Assembly: GCF_020886695.1 (NCBI RefSeq)
Contig: NZ_AP024485.1
Coordinates: forward strand, 3,105,001-3,169,000
Reading direction: 5' to 3'
Source of the DNA: Pseudodesulfovibrio sediminis
Lineage (GTDB): Bacteria; Desulfobacterota; Desulfovibrionia; Desulfovibrionales; Desulfovibrionaceae
DNA: 64,000 bases
The notes under the pieces are model-generated. The model was not told the DNA's origin and ran no database searches. It saw nothing but the letters and a program-made list of their open reading frames with translations. The position numbers and the translations under genes are program-made. Shown in pieces: positions 1-8,434 of this stretch. Position 1 is the stretch's first letter. Every line of letters begins with the position of its first letter.

Positions 1-372
1 CTCAAGGAGCTGTCGCTGGAGGCCATGGGGCTCCGTGAACTGATGGAGTATATCGACTTCGAGTACACGGTCATCATGCCCGGCAGGCGAAAGGTGCTCG
101 GTCAGGACATGCTCGTGCTGGACACGCCGGGGCACACACCCGGCAGCCTGAGTTATTTTTTCCCGGCAGCAGGGTGCGCCTTTGTGGGGGATCTTATCTT
201 CATGATCGCCGTGGGGCGGACAGATCTGCCGCGCGGCAGCTCTTCGGAGCTTCTCGCCTCCATCCGCTCCCGCATCTTCATTTTGCCCGACGATACCCGC
301 CTGTATTCCGGGCACGGTCCCATGACCACCGTGGTTCACGAGAAAGAGAACAATCCGCATTTTATTATATGA
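1..372 (+). CDS. Metallo-beta-lactamase-fold hydrolase, C-terminal part (cut by window start)
   Basis: The reading frame is open from base 1, so the N-terminus with the HxHxDH motif lies outside the window. What remains carries the C-terminal metal-binding landmarks of the glyoxalase II-like metallo-beta-lactamase superfamily: DTPGHTPGS (metal His), VGDLIF (bridging Asp) and SGHGP (last metal His). Such enzymes are usually cytoplasmic zinc or iron hydrolases acting on thioesters or similar bonds. The substrate cannot be told from this fragment. The next gene follows after about 60 bases on the same strand. Confidence 0.8.
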   Translation, partial: LKELSLEAMGLRELMEYIDFEYTVIMPGRRKVLGQDMLVLDTPGHTPGSLSYFFPAAGCAFVGDLIFMIAVGRTDLPRGSSSELLASIRSRIFILPDDTRLYSGHGPMTTVVHEKENNPHFII

Positions 373-431
373 TGAACTTTGGTGCGGTTCCTTCTTGCGC
401 AAAAAACGGTGAATCTGATACCGCATAAGGT

Positions 432-1673
432 ATGAAAAGAATACCAGCCTTGCAGTGTCTCGTCCTTCTGCTCTTGATTCTCATGACCGTTCCCTGCCTT
501 GCAGCAGAGGAGGAACCCTCCGAATTCGGCACGCTCACCGGGCAGGCGCGCATGTATTATTTCACCCAGCGCAACAAGACCACCGGGGAGGATTTCGACA
601 ACATCCGCGAGTCTCTGGCCGTGGGTGGCTTCCTGAAATATGAGACACCCTGGCTGGCCGAGTACTTCGGTGCCGGGGTCGCCGGATACACGACCATACC
701 CTTTCTTGACATGTTCAACGAACGGGATGAAGGCGGCACCGGGCTTCTCTCTTCCACCAATCAGGGCTTCATCGCCCTGGGCGAGGCCTACTTCAAGGCG
801 CGGTACTCCCAGACCGAAGGGCGTATTTGGCGTCAACGCATAGAGACGCCGTTCATCAACGGCAATGACAGCCGCATGGTTCCACAGACATTTGAGGCGT
901 ATGGCGTGAAGTCTTCGGATATCGAAGATGTAGAACTCAGTGTTTACTGGGTGGACAAGGAAAAGGCGCGTGACACCGAACTCTTTGTGTCCATGTCGGA
1001 GATGGCCGGATTGCAGGGGACCAGCACCGGCGTATTCATGGTCGGCGCTGACTGGCAGGCCATGGAAAATCTGCCGACACGGTTTTGGAATTATTACGCC
1101 CCTGACATGGACAATACGTTTTTTGCTCAGCTCAAATACACCTTCGGGGAAGCCGAAGCAGTGCACTACGGCATTCTGTTTCAGGGAGTTGACCAGCGGA
1201 GTGTGGGGGATGAACGGCGCGGGGAATACAACACCGGAGAAGCGGGGGTTCTCGGGACAGTCGGTTTCGCCGGATGGACGTTTGATGTCGGCGGCACTGT
1301 TGTGGATAACTCCGCCGGTATCAGAAACTCCTGGGGAACCTATCCCTTCTTCAACAACATGATGAGCTATGCCTTCAACCGCGCCGGGGAAAAAGCGCTG
1401 CTGTTCGGCGTTGCCTATGACTTCGAGCGTCTTGGTGCCAAAGGGTTTACGGTCAATATCAAGACCGGCTTCGGGTATACCCCGGATTCCGGGCGCAGTG
1501 CCTCCTTTGATCGCAACGAGTATAATCTGAATCTGGGGTACCAGTTTGATGGCGATCTGAAAGGATTATCCATCCAGAACCGTTGGTCCTATCAGGATGC
1601 GGACAATGATTTTGGCGGCACGGACGGGTATCAGGTCAGGTTGCGGCTTCAGTATAATTTTCAGCTTATGTAG
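432..1673 (+). CDS. Outer-membrane porin, Opr (OprD-like) family
   Basis: This 413-residue protein starts with a classical signal peptide (MKRIPALQC, a Leu-rich core, then a PCLAAEE cleavage region). The mature part has alternating aromatic and polar stretches typical of beta strands, an N-terminal strand resembling the Opr porins of epsilon- and deltaproteobacteria (GQARMYYFTQRN), Gly/Asp-rich turns and a C-terminal strand LRLQYNFQLM. The expected role is a beta-barrel diffusion channel for small anionic or organic solutes in the outer membrane. It appears to be monocistronic. The family call rests on overall character rather than on one diagnostic motif. Confidence 0.65.
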   Translation: MKRIPALQCLVLLLLILMTVPCLAAEEEPSEFGTLTGQARMYYFTQRNKTTGEDFDNIRESLAVGGFLKYETPWLAEYFGAGVAGYTTIPFLDMFNERDEGGTGLLSSTNQGFIALGEAYFKARYSQTEGRIWRQRIETPFINGNDSRMVPQTFEAYGVKSSDIEDVELSVYWVDKEKARDTELFVSMSEMAGLQGTSTGVFMVGADWQAMENLPTRFWNYYAPDMDNTFFAQLKYTFGEAEAVHYGILFQGVDQRSVGDERRGEYNTGEAGVLGTVGFAGWTFDVGGTVVDNSAGIRNSWGTYPFFNNMMSYAFNRAGEKALLFGVAYDFERLGAKGFTVNIKTGFGYTPDSGRSASFDRNEYNLNLGYQFDGDLKGLSIQNRWSYQDADNDFGGTDGYQVRLRLQYNFQLM

Positions 1674-1694
1674 ATTGGGTAATTTCAACATGTT

Positions 1695-1723
1695 GCCTCT
1701 GCAATTGTGTTGTTTGCAGGGGC
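1695..1723 (+). terminator. Hairpin after the porin gene
   Basis: A 10-base-pair stem (one G-T pair) with a 9-base loop lies 20 bases after the porin stop. No clear T-run follows directly, so it may be a weak terminator or a 3'-end stabiliser. Confidence 0.4.
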
Positions 1724-1840
1724 TTCCTTTGAGGAAGCACAAATTAAACGGGTGTTTATCAGAAACCCCTTTTTCTTATTCGATTTTTCTTCTATGATTC
1801 TATGTACGGCTTGCTTCATAAACCTGTAGGAATTGAAAAT

Positions 1841-2908
1841 ATGGCACAAGAAACCGTCTCTACTGAGCGGGAGATTCACGTTGCTCCCGAGACTCTTGAT
1901 GCAGCCAAGGCGCTGCTTACCAGGCGTTTCAAATATATTCACAAACCAGATGACTCCATAAAACAGCTGGCTCGGCTCGGTGCCGATCGGGTTGCCGTTG
2001 ACATGACCCTGCACCCCGAGAAATACCAGTCCGCTCAATCAGAACAAGAGCTGCCTGCCGTAACCCCGCTGGACCCTCTGGACATCCTGCGTCAGGACCA
2101 GCAGCTTCCGGCATTGCCGCAGGTCTTTCTGGAGCTGCAGCAGGCCATCAGCGGCAAGGCGACATCGGCTGACGATCTGGCTGCCATAATCAGTCAGGAC
2201 CCCGGCCTGACCGCCTTTCTGCTGCGTATGGTCAACTCCGCATTTTATTCGTTGCCCATGCAGATCGACACCATCTCGCGTGCCGTCACCGTGGTGGGGG
2301 TGAACCAGCTCTCCACCCTGGCCGTGGGAACCTCGGTCATGAGTCTGTTCAAGGACGTGCCAGAGGATGTGCTTGATATGGAGCAGTTCTGGAAACACTC
2401 CGTTGCCTGCGGACTCATTGCGCGCAGATTGTGTCGCATCACCGGCAAGGGGGACCCTGAGCGCGCGTTTGTGTCCGGTCTGCTGCATGACATCGGACAG
2501 CTCATCCTGCTTCAGGCTGAGCCGGACCGGGCCACAGCCGTTTATGCCCATTCACGGGCGACCGATGTGCTTCTTTATGAGACCGAGAAAAAACTGCTGG
2601 GATTTGATCACGCCACCCTGGGCGGCATGCTGTTGCGCAAGTGGAATTTTCCGTTCGTGCTGGTTGCCGCCGTTTTGGAGCATCATCAGCCCAAGGCGAA
2701 CCAGAAAGAAGAGGAGCCGGGGCTGGTCCACTGTGCCGAGACCATTGCCACGGGGCTGGGGATCGGCTCCAGCGGCGAGCATTTCATCCAGCCCCCGGAC
2801 AAGGCCATCTGGGATTCCATGGAGTTCACGTCGGAGCGTATGGACCACATGGTCGAGGACCTGGACGAGGAACTCATGGAGGCCTTTGAAATCCTTTTGG
2901 ATGGATAA
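1841..2908 (+). CDS. HDOD domain signalling protein
   Basis: The likely start is the ATG at 1841, preceded by an AGGAA-type ribosome site; an in-frame ATG at 1802 has none. The central region from about residue 95 to 290 is an HDOD domain: LPALPQVFLELQQ, then DPGLTAFLLRMVNSAFY, then SGLLHDIGQLILL. HDOD proteins are catalytically degenerate relatives of HD phosphohydrolases that act in signalling, chemotaxis or motility control. The N-terminal 80 residues are not recognised. A strong terminator follows, so the gene is probably a single transcription unit. Confidence 0.85.
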   Translation: MAQETVSTEREIHVAPETLDAAKALLTRRFKYIHKPDDSIKQLARLGADRVAVDMTLHPEKYQSAQSEQELPAVTPLDPLDILRQDQQLPALPQVFLELQQAISGKATSADDLAAIISQDPGLTAFLLRMVNSAFYSLPMQIDTISRAVTVVGVNQLSTLAVGTSVMSLFKDVPEDVLDMEQFWKHSVACGLIARRLCRITGKGDPERAFVSGLLHDIGQLILLQAEPDRATAVYAHSRATDVLLYETEKKLLGFDHATLGGMLLRKWNFPFVLVAAVLEHHQPKANQKEEEPGLVHCAETIATGLGIGSSGEHFIQPPDKAIWDSMEFTSERMDHMVEDLDEELMEAFEILLDG

Positions 2909-2930
2909 GTTCGGTGAAACCGTTTTCACG

Positions 2931-2964
2931 AGCCGCCTGTTCTGTGTTGAACAGGCGGCTTTTT
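2931..2964 (+). terminator. Rho-independent terminator after HDOD gene
   Basis: A perfect 12-base-pair GC-rich stem (AGCCGCCTGTTC with its complement), a 6-base loop and a T-run lie 22 bases after the stop codon. Confidence 0.9.
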
Positions 2965-3050
2965 CCGTTTTTGAGCCCCGGCCCATTTGACACTTGCGGC
3001 CCAAAGCTTTACTTCTCAGCGTCCTATATAAATTAATGGAGGCATACGAC

Positions 3051-3278
3051 ATGCGTGAAAAAGTCGAACAGGTCTTGGATAAGGTTCGCCCCATGCTTGA
3101 AGCCGACGGCGGCAACGTGGAACTGGTCAATATCACCGATTCCGGCGTGGTGCAGGTTCGGCTTGTGGGCGCCTGCAAAGGGTGCCCGATGTCCCAGATG
3201 ACCCTGAAGAACGGCATCGAGCGGATCGTTCTCAAGGAAATCCCGGAAGTGAAGGCTGTCGAGGCTGTGCAGGAGTAG
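3051..3278 (+). CDS. NifU-like C-terminal domain Fe-S protein
   Basis: A 75-residue protein made only of the Nfu/NifU C-terminal domain. The start at 3051 has a TGGAGG ribosome site. The conserved sequence MLEADGGNVELV and the motif CKGCPMSQ supply the CxxC pair that binds a transient [4Fe-4S] cluster between two subunits. The role is a cytoplasmic scaffold or carrier for Fe-S clusters, fitting an organism rich in Fe-S enzymes. It lies 40 bases ahead of gltX on the same strand and may be cotranscribed with it. Confidence 0.9.
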   Translation: MREKVEQVLDKVRPMLEADGGNVELVNITDSGVVQVRLVGACKGCPMSQMTLKNGIERIVLKEIPEVKAVEAVQE

Positions 3279-3318
3279 CACCTCCACCTGCCAAGAATAG
3301 AGTGTAAGGAGATATATA

Positions 3319-4716
3319 ATGGCAAAGATTGTTTCTCGGTTTGCGCCGAGCCCGACCGGGTATCTGCATATTGGTGGCGCACGCACGGCGTTGTTTTCCT
3401 GGCTGCTGGCCAAGTCGTCCGGCGGTGAATTTTGTCTTCGCATCGAAGACACGGACCGTGAACGGTCAACCCAGGATGCCACGGATGCCATTATTGATTC
3501 CATGAAATGGCTTGGCCTTGAACATGATGGCGAAATCGTGTTCCAGTCTTCCCGCATGGATCGGCATAATGAAGTTATCGATCAGCTCATCGAGAACGGA
3601 CACGCCTACTACTGCCAATGCTCCAAGGAAGACGTGGACGCCATGCGCGAAAAGGCCATGAAAGAAGGCCGCAAGCCCAAATATGACGGCACTTGTCGTG
3701 AGAATGGGTTGACCGAAGGCGTGGTTCGTCTCAAGGCACCGCAGGAAGGGGCCACCGGGTTCACTGATATGGTCAAGGGACCCATCACCATCGAGAACAC
3801 CGAGATGGATGACATGATCCTTCGCCGTACGGATGGAACACCCACCTACAACCTGGCCGTGGTGGTCGATGACCATGACATGGGCGTGAACACTGTCCTG
3901 CGTGGCGATGACCATGTGAACAACACCCCGCGTCAGATTCTTATCTACCGTGCCATGGGGTGGGATGTGCCGCAGTTCGGTCATGTTCCCATGATCCTCG
4001 GCCCGGACAAGAAAAAGCTTTCCAAGCGTCACGGTGCGCTGTCGGTCATGGAATATGAAAAGATGGGCTATCTGCCCGAGGCCGTGACCAACTATCTGGC
4101 CCGTCTGGGTTGGTCCCATGGCGATCAGGAACTGTTCACCATGGAGGAGATGCAGGCGCTGTTCTCCACCGACAACCTTGGTAACTCGCCGTCCGTATTC
4201 GATCTGACCAAGTTCGAGTGGGTCAACGGCCAGTACATGCAGAAGGCTGATCCCAACCGTATTGCTGACATGCTGTGTGATTTTTATGCCCGCGAAGTTG
4301 GAGCCGAAGAAGCCGCAAAGGTCGAGAAAGAGACATTCGCTGCTGTGGTGCCGCTGTTGCAGCCGCGCGCCAAGTCTGTCATCGACATGCTTGAACAGGC
4401 GCGTCCGTTCATCGCGGATGCCGCAGCGTTGCCGTATGACGAGAAAGCGGTGGCCAAGTTCCTGACCGAGGAGACCAAGGCATATCTTGAAGAAATCGCC
4501 GGGCGTATTGAAGCGCTGGATGAATATACCGAACAGACCCTTGAAGACCTGCATCGTCAGTTCCTTGAGGACAAGGACATCAAGTTCAAGGTGATTGCGC
4601 AACCCATTCGTGTGGCGATCATGGGCAAGACCCAGTCCCCCGGGTTGTTTGAGACCATGCTGGTGTTGGGGAAAGAGCAGACGCTTGCCCGCATGAAACG
4701 GGCATTGACTTTGTAG
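3319..4716 (+). CDS. gltX: Glutamyl-tRNA synthetase
   Basis: A class I aminoacyl-tRNA synthetase of 465 residues, a normal length. It charges tRNA-Glu (and possibly tRNA-Gln, if the organism uses the amidation pathway) with glutamate in the cytoplasm. The N-terminus FAPSPTGYLHIGGARTAL contains the HIGH-type signature, and KLSKRHG is the KMSKS-type loop. The start at 3319 follows AAGGAG. A strong terminator lies 35 bases after the stop. Confidence 0.97.
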   Translation: MAKIVSRFAPSPTGYLHIGGARTALFSWLLAKSSGGEFCLRIEDTDRERSTQDATDAIIDSMKWLGLEHDGEIVFQSSRMDRHNEVIDQLIENGHAYYCQCSKEDVDAMREKAMKEGRKPKYDGTCRENGLTEGVVRLKAPQEGATGFTDMVKGPITIENTEMDDMILRRTDGTPTYNLAVVVDDHDMGVNTVLRGDDHVNNTPRQILIYRAMGWDVPQFGHVPMILGPDKKKLSKRHGALSVMEYEKMGYLPEAVTNYLARLGWSHGDQELFTMEEMQALFSTDNLGNSPSVFDLTKFEWVNGQYMQKADPNRIADMLCDFYAREVGAEEAAKVEKETFAAVVPLLQPRAKSVIDMLEQARPFIADAAALPYDEKAVAKFLTEETKAYLEEIAGRIEALDEYTEQTLEDLHRQFLEDKDIKFKVIAQPIRVAIMGKTQSPGLFETMLVLGKEQTLARMKRALTL

Positions 4717-4750
4717 GTTTTCTCTGACGAGAGTTGTATTGTGAATAGGT

Positions 4751-4780
4751 AAAAAGCCGCTCATTTGAGCGGCTTTTTTT
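4751..4780 (+). terminator. Rho-independent terminator after gltX
   Basis: A stem of at least 12 base pairs (AAAAAGCCGCTCA with its complement), a very short loop and a run of eight T residues. Confidence 0.92.
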
Positions 4781-4789
4781 TGTGTAATG

Positions 4790-4829
4790 GGCACGCTCCT
4801 TCGGTGCGAGAGTCAGTTTTTGGGGCGTG
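4790..4829. repeat. Short direct repeat, copy 1
   Basis: A 40-base stretch starting GGCACGCTCCTTCGGTGCGA. It matches 5454-5493 at about 38 of 40 positions in the same orientation. It contains a small internal stem (GCACGC / GTGCG) around CTCCTTCG. Confidence 0.85.
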
Positions 4830-4946
4830 TGCCCCAAAGGCCTTCCATGCCCTTCGCGGGCGGCGGTCTCTTTTTGAGGAGCAATAAGAGACGCAAAAAG
4901 TTCCTTGCCCTAGCGTATCCGCCCAAGGTTTGACGGCAAGCAGCTG

Positions 4947-5019
4947 ATCAACTCGGGACGGCTCCATGCCGGAAAAAGTAGAGGACTTTCCTCTCCTTGC
5001 TCCGCCGGGTTGAGTTGAT
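4947..5019 (+). ncRNA. Candidate structured RNA (three-way junction)
   Basis: A closing stem ATCAACTC / GAGTTGAT (8 base pairs, 4947-4954 with 5012-5019) encloses two perfect small hairpins: CGGC-TCCAT-GCCG (4959-4971) and AGAGGA-CTT-TCCTCT (4980-4994). The nested arrangement is unlikely in neutral spacer. No known RNA family was recognised, and the strand is undetermined because the helices form on either strand. Confidence 0.3.
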
Positions 5020-5074
5020 GCATTCGTACCGCCTGACTGGTGCCGCCGTCCCTTCGTTGTCAGCTTCTAGGCCT

Positions 5075-5214
5075 TGCAAACAGGGCTAGGCTAGGACGAT
5101 TTGAGCAAACTACATTCGGCATCCAAGGCTACCCAATAGGTTGCCGACAACTTTAAATCTACGCTCCGCACACAAAAGGTGCATCTCCTTCAACGATGGG
5201 CAATTGGAAGCGCA
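5075..5214. repeat. Longer diverged direct repeat, copy A
   Basis: Shares ordered blocks with 5492-5628: TGCAAACAGGGCTAGG, TTGAGCA, CATTCGGCATCCAAGGCT, and a CCTTCAA-GATGGGCAAT-GGA block at the 3' end. The blocks are separated by diverged sequence of nearly equal length. Confidence 0.75.
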
Positions 5215-5345
5215 CCTTAGAGCCTGTCTCCGGCGACGCAGCGCAGCTCGACCGAGTTTGCGTCGCAGACATCCTGTCGGGCAGTGCAGTCGCCTACAGG
5301 CTTTTAGGGACTCTTCCTCGATCACACACAAGAAAGCGCTTTTTG

Positions 5346-5375
5346 CCTGCTTTTTGCCGCTTCGCAAAAAGCAGG
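5346..5375. other. Perfect 12-bp inverted repeat
   Basis: CCTGCTTTTTGC, a 6-base loop, then GCAAAAAGCAGG. It lies between the two long repeat copies and has no adjacent gene end to explain it as a terminator. Confidence 0.6.
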
Positions 5376-5453
5376 TCGCCGTAAAGGCGAAACCTTTTGA
5401 ATAAATTTGGATTGAACCAACATCGTGTAGCGCGCAAACCATTAAGATTAAAA

Positions 5454-5493
5454 GGCACGCTCCTTCGGTGCGAGAGCCAGTTATTGGGGCGTG
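5454..5493. repeat. Short direct repeat, copy 2
   Basis: Second copy of the 40-base element at 4790-4829. It abuts the start of long repeat copy B, whereas the first copy is about 245 bases ahead of long copy A. Confidence 0.85.
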
Positions 5494-5628
5494 CAAACAG
5501 GGCTAGGTCAGGGCGGCTTGAGCAGAGTGCATTCGGCATCCAAGGCTCCCCAGTAAATTACCGGTAATCAAAAAAACGCCTCATTCATCAAAAGAACATT
5601 TCCTTCAATGATGGGCAATCGGAGGCGA
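5492..5628. repeat. Longer diverged direct repeat, copy B
   Basis: Second copy of the element at 5075-5214, with the same order of conserved blocks. It ends just before the terminator of the minus-strand LysM gene. Confidence 0.75.
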
Positions 5629-5636
5629 AACTTGAT

Positions 5637-5672
5637 ACAAAAAAACCGCCTACCCTCGAAAGGATAGGCGGT
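5637..5672 (-). terminator. Rho-independent terminator of the LysM gene
   Basis: ACCGCCTA / TAGGCGGT stem with an inner CCT/AGG extension. An A-run on the plus strand gives a U-run at the end of the minus-strand transcript. It lies 22 bases after the LysM stop. Confidence 0.88.
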
Positions 5673-5694
5673 TAACAATACATGTCTGTAAAGA

Positions 5695-6171
5695 CTAGAA
5701 GCTGTAGCCGAGAGCCTCACGCATTTCAGCGGGGATCATGGCGTCTTCGCCAGGCTCAAGCGCCTTCCACGGTGCACCGGCTTCCTTGCGGGATGCCTTG
5801 ACCTCTTCGAGATCGAAACCGTAGCGGGGCACTTCAAACTGCTGGCCGGCGTAGATCAGATCAGGGTTCTTGATCTGGTCGCGGTTGGCCTTGTAGATCA
5901 GGGGCCACATGAAAGGATCGTTGTATACGTGCTTGTATTCGGAGATCCACCAGAGGCATTCGCCCTTTGTTACGGTGTGGGTTGTGGGCAGAGCATCGTA
6001 CTCGGCCTTGTAGATTGCCATTGGGTCCGGAGCGGTTTGTTCCGCAGGCTCAGGGGTGATGACTTCTACCTCTTCGACCACAACCACTTCGGGTTCGGTC
6101 TGGACTTTCTTGGAGCAACCCCAAGCAAATACGACGCACAGAGCAATCGCGAGTAAAATCAGTTTTTTCAT
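5695..6171 (-). CDS. LysM-domain lipoprotein
   Basis: The start at 6171 has an AGGAGG site. The N-terminus MKKLILLAIALCVVFAWGC is a lipoprotein signal ending at a Cys, followed by an acidic, Pro/Glu-rich linker. A LysM-like module spans about residues 65-115 (HTVTKGECLWWISEYKHVY, then IKNPDLIYAGQQFEVP). This predicts an envelope-anchored protein that touches peptidoglycan. The C-terminal 40 residues are not recognised. It may form a minus-strand unit with the hypothetical gene upstream, 49 bases away. Confidence 0.85.
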   Translation of the reverse strand: MKKLILLAIALCVVFAWGCSKKVQTEPEVVVVEEVEVITPEPAEQTAPDPMAIYKAEYDALPTTHTVTKGECLWWISEYKHVYNDPFMWPLIYKANRDQIKNPDLIYAGQQFEVPRYGFDLEEVKASRKEAGAPWKALEPGEDAMIPAEMREALGYSF

Positions 6172-6220
6172 TGAATGCCTCCTGAAAATAAATCTCAAAA
6201 AAATGTCGGTGTAAACCGGT

Positions 6221-6991
6221 TCATCGCTGTGTACTTTTCAAATGATTATCAATTATTTTCTTTTCTTGCAACACTATTTTGCTTTCTGGGTTCTCCTTCA
6301 ATGCCAGCTCAAGAGCCTGTGCCGCTTCTTCTATCCAGCCGCCTTTTTTCAGGCTTTGACTGGCAAGGAAGAACATGCGCTCCGGTTCATCCCCGTATAT
6401 GGCCTGGACCAGCCCGGGGTATTCATCCATAAATACCGAGCGAACCAGCGCATTCTGGGAGAAAATATAGCGCGCCAGCAGGACGTTATCGCTGTAGCGG
6501 CGCAGATAATACGGGAGAAGCTGACGGCACTGGGCGATGATAAACCGGATGCGGTCGATCTCACGGCGCATGGATTCTTCGGTCTGGTTCAGGATCTGGA
6601 ACAGCTGTTCGGTGATGTCCTTTTCAGATTCGCTCAGCTCGCCTTCGTGCAATTTGTGGAACCATGGCGCATAGTTCTGCTTCTGATAGGCATCTTCCTT
6701 GAGTTTGATGGTCTCGTGAAAAATGTAGCCGAGCGCCCAATCCAGAAATTTGCCGCCAAGCTGGGAGTGGGGATCATTGCGAAAGACATGGTGGGCCGTG
6801 TCCTTCATGCGCCACAGCAGTCCCTTGTTCATTTCCAGCCCGACCAGATCGGCCACCGCATCGAAGTTGATGGTCCCGTCATCGTCGAAACGGGTGAACT
6901 GATCTTCCAACTGTTCACAGGCCTGACAGAAAAACTTGAAGAGATCCCGTACGAATTCAGGGTGTTTTGCCTGTATCCACGCTTTTGACAT
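6221..6991 (-). CDS. Conserved-looking hypothetical protein, helical, TPR-like C-terminus
   Basis: 256 residues with a GGAGGC ribosome site. I do not recognise the family. The protein is soluble, largely helical and rich in charged and aromatic residues. The last 50 residues (FFLASQSLKKGGWIEEAAQALELALKENPES) look like one tetratricopeptide-type helix pair. There are no membrane segments and no signal. Its start is 17 bases from the stop of the upstream histidine kinase, so it is probably cotranscribed with that kinase and pgi. Confidence 0.7.
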   Translation of the reverse strand: MSKAWIQAKHPEFVRDLFKFFCQACEQLEDQFTRFDDDGTINFDAVADLVGLEMNKGLLWRMKDTAHHVFRNDPHSQLGGKFLDWALGYIFHETIKLKEDAYQKQNYAPWFHKLHEGELSESEKDITEQLFQILNQTEESMRREIDRIRFIIAQCRQLLPYYLRRYSDNVLLARYIFSQNALVRSVFMDEYPGLVQAIYGDEPERMFFLASQSLKKGGWIEEAAQALELALKENPESKIVLQEKKIIDNHLKSTQR

Positions 6992-7008
6992 TGAAACTGC
7001 CTCCGTGG

Positions 7009-8430
7009 CTATTTGGGGAAAATGACATCCACGCGAGCACCGCCTTCCTCTCCGTTGCTCAGGTGCATTTCAATGCCATGCGATTCGAAAATGGTGCTGA
7101 CCAGGGCCAGCCCGAGGCCTGTGCCGGAGTCCTTGGTGGTGAAGAAGGGATCGCGGACCTGATCGAGGTGCTCAGGTGAAAAGCCGGGGCCGGTATCATG
7201 CAGGGTGATATGCAGTCCTTCTTCTCCCCGTGCGGCGCGAATGTGTAACTCTCCCTTGCCGTTCATGGCCTGGAGCGCATTGGCCACCAGGTTGTAAAAG
7301 GCGCGGTACAGGAGATCCTTGTCGCCGAGGACGGTCATGTTCTCCGTCAGTTCGGTATCAACGGTCACCCCGAGCTTTTCGCATTCCGGTTCCATGAAAA
7401 CCGTGACCTGCTCCAGAATACGCGCCACATCCACTTCTCTCATGGCGGGTTTCTTGGGGCGGGCGTAATCAAGGAATTCGCTCACCGTACGGGATAGCCG
7501 CTTGGCTTCTTCGTGGAGCGCTTCGAGGATGCGGGTGTGTGAGCTTTCTTCCTTTCGGGCCTTTTTCAGGATCAGCTCCGAACTGGAACAGATGATGCCG
7601 AGCGGGTTGCGGATTTCGTGGGCCACGCCAGCGACCATGCGGCCCATGCCTGCCAGCTTTTCCTGTTGCTGCAACTCGAAGATGAGTTTTTCCGTTTCCC
7701 TGAGCTGGCGGTTGGAGAGCCGCTCTGCCCGGCGCAGGACGGTCAGTACCAGGAAGAACAGGACCAGCGAGGTGATCAGGGAAAAGGCGATGATCAGCCG
7801 TTCGAAGTTGATCATGGCAAGGTAATCGTCACTGATATCCTGCTGAAATTCCAGTATCCCCATGATGGGGTTCTCGGACATGTTGGTCAGGCTCCGTTCC
7901 GCCCTCAGAGGGGAATAGGCCCGAAGCATCATGGAGCCGGGCTCCAGGGTGATGCGGAACATGGAAGCTATTTTGGATGTGTTGGCCAGGATCTCCGCGC
8001 TGAAATCCTTTGTTTCCCAGGTCTTGGTGACCATGTATTCAGCCGTGCCCTTTTTGCCTACCTCGTCCTTGTCCAGCGAATAGGTGATGTTGCCATCGGC
8101 GTCGTAGATGCGCAGGGTGGTCACATGAAAACTGTGGACCGTGGACTGGATGACCTGATCCATGACCGCAGCCTGTTCCTTATTTCTGAGTCGGATGGCA
8201 CCATATTTCACCACCGTGGGGATGACGAACCGGGTGAAGAGTTGGTGGCTGACGTTTTCTGCCAGAAGCAGAGCAAACTCTTCCTGTTTTTCAAGAAGGG
8301 TCTGCTCTGCATATTTTGATATGAACAGCGACAGCAGCAGGCTGAAGCTCAGGATGATAACCAGCAACGTCCAGGATATGACCTTGACGAACTGAAGTGG
8401 TTTTGTGCTGTCGAGTACGCTTTTCTGCAA
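7009..8430 (-). CDS. Membrane sensor histidine kinase
   Basis: 473 residues starting with TTG at 8430; the GGGAG ribosome site overlaps the pgi stop, which implies translational coupling. One membrane segment near residues 15-35 and another near 222-242 flank a periplasmic sensor region of about 185 residues. The kinase core has the H-box VAHEIRNPLG, N-box NLVANALQAM, G1 DTGPGF and G2 GTGLGLALV, arranged as in NtrB-like kinases. No HAMP domain is evident. No response regulator is adjacent, so the partner is unknown. Confidence 0.9.
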   Translation of the reverse strand: MQKSVLDSTKPLQFVKVISWTLLVIILSFSLLLSLFISKYAEQTLLEKQEEFALLLAENVSHQLFTRFVIPTVVKYGAIRLRNKEQAAVMDQVIQSTVHSFHVTTLRIYDADGNITYSLDKDEVGKKGTAEYMVTKTWETKDFSAEILANTSKIASMFRITLEPGSMMLRAYSPLRAERSLTNMSENPIMGILEFQQDISDDYLAMINFERLIIAFSLITSLVLFFLVLTVLRRAERLSNRQLRETEKLIFELQQQEKLAGMGRMVAGVAHEIRNPLGIICSSSELILKKARKEESSHTRILEALHEEAKRLSRTVSEFLDYARPKKPAMREVDVARILEQVTVFMEPECEKLGVTVDTELTENMTVLGDKDLLYRAFYNLVANALQAMNGKGELHIRAARGEEGLHITLHDTGPGFSPEHLDQVRDPFFTTKDSGTGLGLALVSTIFESHGIEMHLSNGEEGGARVDVIFPK

Positions 8431-8434
8431 CGGA

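Larger units (their letters stand above)
4781..5644. other. Non-coding island rich in diverged repeats and hairpins
   Basis: About 860 bases between the gltX terminator and the LysM gene terminator hold no convincing gene. Short open frames exist on both strands but lack ribosome sites, and some are simply repeated translations of the duplicated DNA. The stretch contains two pairs of direct repeats, a folded-looking segment at 4947-5019 and a perfect hairpin at 5346-5375. It may be an intergenic repeat element of this genome, a decayed element, or a source of small RNA. Confidence 0.6.

Noticed and set aside
5110-5496. A 128-codon minus-strand frame in the repeat island
   Set aside because: Its start overlaps a DNA repeat, and another short frame at 4761-4967 begins with a similar peptide only because the DNA is repeated. 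No coding signs.
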